DNA of 64,000 nt from NCBI GenBank assembly GCA_029378245.1, contig JARKIF010000033.1, positions 526,078 through 590,077 of the forward strand, read 5' to 3'. Made by a program: the position numbers and the translations under genes. Below the pieces are notes generated by a model. That model worked only from the letters and a program-made list of their open reading frames with translations, was not told where the DNA came from and searched no databases. This document shows, piece by piece, positions 57,901 through 64,000 of the stretch. How positions within the stretch are numbered: position 1 is the first letter of the stretch; the number at the start of each line of letters is the position of its first letter. Origin of the DNA: Roridomyces roridus. Lineage: Eukaryota; Basidiomycota; Agaricomycetes; Agaricales; Mycenaceae.

Positions 57901-59251
57901 GGGCTTTAAATACATACCTTCGCGATGACTGCGATAAAACAGAACTGATGTGCACTCAATGAAATCACTATTCCGAACGAGTCGGCAGTTCAACGGCGCG
58001 ATCGACGCACTTGAGAGTCCATGTAGATCTTCGAGCCTAACAACTAGCTTCGTCTTGTTCGTCGTCGTTGAATATGAGGAGTCCTCGCCCGTTTCGAAAG
58101 GCTGGTTAGACCTCCCACCAAGAGATACCATAGGGCCTAGATTGGGTAGGTGCAGCGGTTCGATTCCGCTCTGAGTAATAAGAGGATGTAGTGGACTCTT
58201 TTTGTGGATCAGGAAAGCACGCGGGTAGCTAGGAGACGAGTAGACTCTTTTATCTTGGCGATGGCGGGACCAGACGTGATGCACTGACAGAAAAATCATT
58301 CCGAACGATTCAATAGTTTAACAGCGGGATCGACGCACATGAGAGCCCACGTCCATAGATGCTCGCAAGAACTGGCTTGGTCTTGTTCGTCGCTGTTCAT
58401 TGTATGCCGAGGGATCCGTGAGCGGATTTCATTCTTTGTGAAGATCGCTCACGTTCAAACCCAAGTAATACCAGAAAGCAACCACAAGCGCTCAATCGGC
58501 ATCCACAACAAAGAGAAGAAGACACTGCGCCTGCAATGCTCGCCCCAAACCCTTGTGGCCATGGTGCGGGAGTGTGGGCCACACTCCCGCTTTTTCCAGA
58601 TGAGATGCTTATCACTGCACGGCAACTTGAAACAAGAATAGCCTCGAGAAGCCCTCTGCATAGGAAACTGGACCGCCCGGCCCTGGAGCCTACAAACATA
58701 GCTTGAAACTTGGGTGAGCGAATCAGGATGCAAAGCATTGAATCAAACGGTAAGTACTCCCATGTCGGTCGAGACGCCGCTCACTGAGTCCATCCACACG
58801 AAAGTGAATTCTGTCAATACTGGAATCATCGTACATGCATCACAGAATGCCGATTGGCGGGCGCGGAAAATGCGGGGATTTACACGGTCTTCATCGAAGC
58901 TTCATCAAAGACCCGGGTGAGGAGATCCACCCGAGTTGCGACGATACCATGGCACCCGAAAGCAGGTTTGTCTGCTTGCAGTGATCTTCCCCGATAAATC
59001 CGGGCAGCCAGCAACGGAAATCAAGGCCGAGAGGCGGAGATCGCCTAAGAAACGAAGGAGGAACGCGGGATCTTCACTATCGACGTTGTTGGACAGCAGG
59101 AATCATACCCAGCATCAGGAGAGCGATCTTCAGCGATGGTCAAAAGTGATTGATCCTATGTCACGACTTGAGATACGGACGGTGACTTGAAGAGACCTGG
59201 TGGGCAGGTGAATCATGCTTGGAGCGCAGACACAATGGCGTCTTGGAACGT
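54996..59251. repeat. repeat stretch with tRNA-like cores (GCGGTTCGATTCCGC family)
   Basis: At 55633-55660, 57138-57170, 57320-57350, 57786-57812 and 58148-58179 a core CAGCGGTTCGATTCCGCT (or a variant) lies on the plus strand; it is a perfect T-arm hairpin and pol III B-box. A second block, GACGTGATGCACTGACA followed by AAATCACCATT, recurs near 56781, 57456, 57945 and 58274. A third block, GAGACCAGTCTTGC, lies at about 57226 and 57878. They alternate in the same direction, like an array of one tRNA-derived element. No host gene is supported here. Confidence 0.6.
58566..58590. repeat. near-perfect 25-nt palindrome followed by a T run
   Basis: GCGGGAGTGTGG and its exact complement CCACACTCCCGC are separated by one base and followed by TTTTT. 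Confidence 0.8.
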
Positions 59252-60108
59252 CTATCTGACATTGAAACAGCGGTCATTAGGGACAAGAAGAGACCTGGCC
59301 AATGTCATGACATGGGAGCGGAAAAGTAACCCGAACACAGCGGATGGAGATAAAGCATTGGAAATGGATGGCCACAGAGCAACGACTAGATAGCCGGGGT
59401 TTGTTGCAAGTCGCATGATGGGAGTACTCATTCGGAACAGATTAGATAGAAGGGATGGATTCCCGCCCTCCGAGCCAGTAAGTACCTGCGTTAAAATCGA
59501 GCAAGAGCACAGGACCAATTCCTGGATGCACGGTGCGCCGATTCGGATCTCAAAGGTGGGTGCCTCCATCTGCAAGAGGAGACAGCGAGAACGATGCAGT
59601 CTTAGGTTTTCGAGCAGCATGGGCACATCAAGGGAGGCGCGGTGCGGGGCAGTGTCGCTGTGCAAGGGGTGATTATCTCTCCAGCTCCAGTCGACGGAGT
59701 TTTCGGGCATGGCAGAGGAGAGTACAGGGCGGATTTAGCTCAGGATCGAACGCAGACAACCTTGAGAAGAGTGGACAACAGCAGGAGCCTGAGGAGAGCG
59801 GAAGAGAGTGGCAAGCGCCGTGGGAGAATCACAATGTGACGTGAGAAATGATCTATATCGGGATGATTCGTTCCTTTCGTCTTCACTCTCACTCTCAAGA
59901 CGAGCCTCTGCAAGCCAGTACCTGCGAATCTCAGCAACTGGAGCAGCTTGGGGACTGCCGTCTCAAGCCAATAGGATGAATCCTTTTCTTGTGGGAAAGA
60001 CTCTCGGGCCTTGGACACATCAAAGATGGGGCGGGAGATGTACACTCTGGTACACTGCTCTCTCTGCTTTCGGCGGTGCAAAAGATGGGAATGATGAATC
60101 GGTGGCAT
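59252..60108 (-). pseudogene. decayed F-box/LRR-like coding fragment
   Basis: On the minus strand several frames look like pieces of a leucine-rich protein: VYISRPIFDVSKARESFP, YWLETAVPKLLQLLRFA, LQRLVLRVRV, and then PTFEIRIGAPCIQELVLCSC. This pattern (short helical LRR steps with 'AP.LQ.L.L' phrases) is common in basidiomycete F-box-type proteins, but no F-box start is present and the pieces need several frame changes. The upstream end meets the promoter of the GATA gene. I judge it a truncated remnant; family assignment is tentative. Confidence 0.35.
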
Positions 60109-60251
60109 TGGAATCCGACGGTCAGTCGGAAGCCGGCGTGTATTCTCCCTCGACCCCGCTTTCCTTTAAAAGCTCGGACCTTCAATCATTCCAAGTGCAA
60201 TCGCCGCTCAATCGAACACAACACTGCTAGCAAGTCTAGTCTAGTCCTCAG

Positions 60252-61092
60252 ATGGCTCATCGTTCCGCACCCTATTCGACCTCCCGTCCGCATCCCTCTT
60301 CCTCGATGGCCAAACACCCCATTTACGGAGTGTCCAACAACAACTCGGGTACATCGACGCCCTCCGTCACCGATCGCAGCGCAGTCTCCAGCCCGGCACC
60401 ACACACGCCGCCGACGGCCCACCACGAGGTTCCCCACATCTACAATCCTCCGGCCTACATGCCCCAAAACCTTCCCGAAGCACCATGGCCAGTACGGGCC
60501 CGGGAGCTACCCCTACTCGGCTCACCCTCATTCGGGATATACGGGAGAGCCTCAGTCGACAGGTTACCCTCCGTACGCGTACCCCGTACCGAACACCGTT
60601 CCGATCCAGGTCACCTACACCGACGACGCAGCGACGAAGCTCAGCGATCGCATCCGTCGCCGCTGCTTCAATTGCTGCTCGCAAGACACGTCTACATGGC
60701 GACGCTCGACTATCTCCCCGGGAAAAATAGTGCGTGCCACGGCTCTCCCCGATCTAGGACGTGTTGATAACAGCGAACAGTTATGCAACAAATGTGGGCT
60801 GTATGAGCGTACACACCAGCGTTCGCGCCCTCTCAAGTTCACCTCGTCCAAGAAGGGAACGCCCAGGGCGCATGCGCCCTCGATCTCTGATACTTCACCG
60901 CAGACTCAGGTGAGATTTGTGCTCGATGATTGTTGTTGCGACAAGCTCTGACGGAGCGTGTTGGACCAGCCTCTTCCCCCGAACAACCGATCCCCGTACA
61001 TGTCGTCCCTGACAGGACCGGGCGTCAGCGCTGTAGCTGCTGCCAGCGAGGAGAGGAAGGTCAACGAGTTGGATGATACCTCCGGCGCGTAG
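60252..61092 (+). CDS. GATA-type zinc-finger transcription factor
   Basis: The zinc finger reads CFNCCSQDTSTWRRS, SPGKI, then after an intron (60728-60780) LCNKCGLYERTHQRSRP: the CxxC...CxxC pattern and TSTWRRS core of GATA factors, which bind (A/T)GATA(A/G) in promoters. The N-terminal half is Ser/Pro/Tyr/His-rich and likely disordered. The C-terminus ends VNELDDTSGA at TAG 61090, after a second intron (60910-60969). From ATG 60252 the frame does not run directly into the zinc-finger frame. A 52-nt GT...AG segment at 60429-60480, if spliced, joins them exactly (HHE|HHGQYGPGS). Otherwise one base is inserted near 60471. A CTTTAAAAG string near 60168 may be the TATA box. Confidence 0.72.
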
Positions 61093-61619
61093 CCGCCTCC
61101 GCTTTCATCTCACATATCGCTTTGAACTTTCGCATGCCCGCTTGACGCGGCGAATCTTTCGTTTATTCTTATCGCTATTCCCTGTATCATCATGATCTGC
61201 TGTCCTTTGCTTTCGATCCTTGTTGTAATATATATATATGTATGTGTAGCGACTACATACAAGGCCTGTGGCTACGTATACGAGAATGGATTTCACCTCC
61301 TGATGCAACACAAGCTCAAATGATTATCGCCGCACCAAGAACTTGCTACTCAAAGCGACGATCGTGAGACACCATTCACAGTATCCGCGACTTGTTGCGA
61401 AATCAACGCTCATCAAGTTACGCAGATCCGGGGGTGGCCGCAGATCTGATTCTGATGCACAAGTTGGAAAATACCAATTCATCTGTATCTGAATCCTTTT
61501 GGCAAGTTCAATCCGATAGCATCTCTGATACGTCAGTTCAACTAAATCAACCATGGGTATCCGTCCCGCGCCTGAGAGCTTGGATGATTCCATTGGATAC
61601 CAGAGTACGTCCAGAGAAA
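61093..61619. other. intergenic between convergent genes
   Basis: 3' flanks of the GATA gene (plus) and of the minus-strand gene ending at 61620. A short TA run (TATATATATA) lies near 61230. No gene seen. Confidence 0.55.
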
Positions 61620-62629
61620 TTATCCCGTCTCCGACATTAGATCATTCAGAGTCTGCGTTACTATCTTTGCAGCGTCCGCGATTTCCTGCCGCAGCTCGTC
61701 TTCTCCCACTGTCGCAAGCCTCGCGAACATCTTGTCTTCGTGGAATGCCAGCAGTCCCTGTTTGATTATGTATTTTCGGTAATCGCGGGAGAGTGGGTAA
61801 GCCGCAGAAACGGCGGAGATGACGGCGTGAGACGCAAAGAAATTGCGCACACTTTGAGCAGTTATGTCCGCAGCGTGGTACCCGCCCGGCAGGGCGATAG
61901 TGGGCCACGGGAGCGCCTCGAAGATCAGGGGAACGCTGTCCGAAAATTTGATCTTGTTGAACTCTTCCTCAACCAAGATTCGTTGGAAGCGCTCAAACGC
62001 AACTGCCGCTGTCCAGAACCTATATTTGTCAGTCAACTCGGCGTCCCGCTTCTGGCACCGAACGCGTTCGCGCTCGGCACCTCTCGCCCTCTCTGCTCTG
62101 CGTTTGATTTCCTCTTCGCGTTTCCTCGCGTCGTTGGCCTCACCGTTCCACGCGCTCCTTCTCGGGCCTCCCGAGCCCTTCGTTCTTACTGTCGCTTTGA
62201 GCTCATGAGCTGGGTGATCTCACCCAGCATCTGTCCGACCCCTCTTCCCGAGCTCTCTTCTTCATGGCACCACTTCTCCCTCCGTGTGTCCCTTTTAATT
62301 CCAACAGCACGGTCCTCAGCTGCAGCCTCCATCATCCGAGATCGCTGCTCGGCAGAAAACCAGGCGCTACTCCAAACTCTGAGTCGAAGCTTCCGCTTTT
62401 TCTCAGGTCCCCCTCCGTCTTTCGCAGCCGAGCTTCGCCTCGATTGGCCCGGAATTTGTTCAGAATTGCACATCTTCTCTGGCCAGATCGCCGTCCATGA
62501 CGCCGATTCCTCGCCTGGCATTATATTCTGCGCCAATTGTTGAGAAAGTTGATTCACCTCGGACTTGAGGAGACTCGACTCGGGATTTTCATACATGGAT
62601 GAATGTGTTCGAGGAATGATGCCAGCCAT
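61620..62629 (-). CDS. coiled-coil protein with a C-terminal J-domain-like part, uncharacterised
   Basis: The frame from ATG 62629 (or more likely ATG 62596, MYENPESSLLKSEVNQLSQQ) runs to SSKRQ. It joins over a GT-AG intron of about 53 nt (near 62135-62190) to KREEEIKRRAERARGAERER and on to the stop at 61620. That gives about 300 residues. Features in order: a heptad-like start, a Lys/Arg/Glu-rich coiled coil in the middle, then VPLIFEALPWPTIALPGG and a helical tail (RKYIIKQGLLAFHEDKMFAR, then LNDLM). That tail layout resembles basidiomycete proteins with a degenerate DnaJ-like C-terminus; no HPD motif is visible, the place being HED. Function unknown. The 5' end overlaps the 3' end of the neighbouring minus-strand gene. 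Confidence 0.5.
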
Positions 62630-64000
62630 CGTTCAAACTCGCCTCGTTCCACGTCCCGGATGGACGGATGACTGGGAGGCTGATGGACAGTGTGGCGCAT
62701 ATGGCGTCGAGGATTTGAGGTGTGCCGAGTAGACTCGGAGCTGCCGGACGAGGGGAGTTGTTCCCCGATTGCGGTTCTCCGGCAGCCGGATCATCCCCGG
62801 CTATGATTTCACCATTCAGCCCTGCGGCCTCAAGCAAGGATACGATGGTTTTTACGTCTTCAGACTTCCAATGGGCGTCGCCCACTACGAGTCTGAACCC
62901 CGCTTGTACCGCAGATGATGAACAGGTCATAGCAGACGCCTGTTCGCAAAAGTTCGCGAACGAACTGCGTGAGAGATTCGTCTGCGGAGACCAACACCTT
63001 TCGCATGACCTTCGATGACGGTTGAGATGTAATGTTGACAAAGGGAGGGGAGGAGGCGATGTGCGGCCTCGAGATCTCTTTCACGAAGGATCGGGTCTAG
63101 GAGGCCGAGGAGGATTGATTTTTCTGTGAGGCTGATGTATGTATCTGCCTCGAAGTCGACCGCCTGTCAGCCAAGAGTGAGACTAGATTCAGATGTAAAA
63201 ATTTTGTAACACACCGGCGTTGTCGATTCATCTCGCTCTGGCACCGCCCATTTTCGGGCTCGCAAGTCCATCAGCTCCTGCGTGGAGGTAAGCCATCCAT
63301 TCGGTGAAAACGCCTAACTGCTGAATATACGTACCTGAAACATAATCCGCAAATGCCCCGGAAGTGTCCTGGACTTTGAGTACTCCCGAATTCGCGATGC
63401 GTAAACGGCCATCTTCACACTCGCATGCTCCTTCTCCAAATACGGGCCTGCAGCTTTAAGAAGCGCACAGAAGAACTGGGCGTCTGCCGCCGAGGGAGTT
63501 CGAGCATCCCCAAGAAACGTCTCGATCATCTCGTGCATCTTCTTCTCTGGCAAGAGCTCGATCTTGAAAAGTCCGCAGCAAATCCAAGTAGGCCGAGGAA
63601 ACGGGATTTAGCTGAGCTTGAATTCGAACTTGACGACAATTGCAACCGGCTTGGAAGGACGTTTGGACCTGTTCGAGCAGCATCTCTGAAAAAGCTGTCC
63701 AGCGCTTTTTGAAAGGCTGCGATTACGCCAATTCGAATTCTTCTCATCCCCGGAAGTGCTGCGGTCCCTGCAACGAGGACGATCCGCTGACAAAGGCGGG
63801 CGTACAAGCCAGAACGAGTCGAATCCCATGCCGCAGCCTCCACGAGGACTTTGACTTCTCCTTCGTGACGCTGTCGGTACAAGAGTCCCGGCCGATCGTC
63901 GAAAATTCCTTGAAGCTTGGAGGCGATCGAGTCAAAGTTGGATGAAGCCACTTGTTCAGGAGAGATCTGGCCCTGGCCTAGAATCGGCCTCGTAGTCGGA
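62630..64000 (-). pseudogene. eIF4G-like (MIF4G) gene, 5' part outside the window, frame breaks
   Basis: Read from the right edge: SPEQVASSNFDSIASKLQG and GLYARLCQRIV match the start of a MIF4G domain, the helical repeat by which eIF4G binds eIF4A. FQKALDSFFRDAARTG, KSRFLGLLGFAADF, LLPEKKMHEMIETFLGD and SRTLPGHLRIMFQ follow in the order of eIF4G. After introns near 63296-63350 and 63170-63225 come ELMDLRARKW and an MA3-like stretch (KVLVSADESLTQFVRELL; AVQAGFRLVVGDAHW). The pieces are in different frames: one base seems missing near 63566 (ADF to KIELLPE), others near 63740-63790 and 62940. A frame in the last part stays open to 62589. Either this is a decaying paralogue or the sequence has indel errors; I favour the former with low certainty. 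Confidence 0.5.

Overview
This window reads as nuclear DNA of a filamentous basidiomycete. Genes are cut by many short (about 45-60 nt) GT-AG introns, and the recognisable families are fungal: a NACHT STAND protein, a GH18-LysM chitinase, a P450, a GATA factor, a MICOS subunit, and a large DUF6729-type protein typical of Agaricomycetes. A Rhizoctonia/Ceratobasidium-like genome is my best guess. That guess is inference from gene families and repeat load, with no search behind it. Exon structures were worked out by hand from splice signals and reading-frame continuity.

Layout. 1-7.7 kb: a small uncharacterised gene, then two copies of another small gene carried on a roughly 1.1 kb duplication. 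The first copy has lost its C-terminal frame. 7.7-11.3 kb: tRNA-derived repeats and decayed coding sequence. 11.3-14.2 kb: a secreted catalase. 14.2-20.4 kb: repeats, including a clean MITE (16272-16608) and an array of tRNA-headed SINEs on the minus strand. 20.6-23.0 kb: a 692-residue Ser/Pro-rich protein (minus). 23-26.6 kb: tRNA-like repeats and an LTR fragment. 26.6-31.0 kb: a NACHT NLR-like gene carrying a 1480-bp TIR element, followed by 68-bp intron-like tandem units and a hAT-type element with a perfect 8-bp target duplication. 33-39.2 kb: decayed repeats, another TIR element, and an inverted partial copy of the 20.6-22.3 kb gene with its own SINE array on the plus strand.

39.9-45.1 kb: a large DUF6729/exonuclease-like/zinc-motif gene. 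45.9-48.0 kb: a secreted chitinase with three LysM modules. 50.2-52.7 kb: a complete cytochrome P450 with a 10-nt microexon. 53.2-53.9 kb: a small secreted beta-trefoil-like protein. 54.2-55.0 kb: a MIC26/MIC27-type MICOS subunit. 55.2-58.8 kb: another tRNA-like repeat family. 59.2-60.1 kb: decayed coding sequence. 60.3-61.1 kb: a GATA zinc-finger gene. 61.6-64.0 kb: a coiled-coil protein and the 3' part of an eIF4G-like gene, both minus.

The genes do not form a metabolic cluster. Several products act outside the cell (catalase, chitinase, beta-trefoil protein), but nothing in the sequence shows they are co-regulated. The strongest theme is genome remodelling: at least three DNA-transposon insertions with recognisable ends, several tRNA-derived repeat families in head-to-tail arrays, an inverted segmental duplication, and gene copies at different stages of decay. 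The most unusual items are the chain of 65-nt intron-like units separated by 3-nt would-be exons behind the NLR gene, the TIR element lying inside that gene in a position where it could be spliced out, and the DUF6729 gene whose exonuclease-like part seems to lack its first acidic motif.
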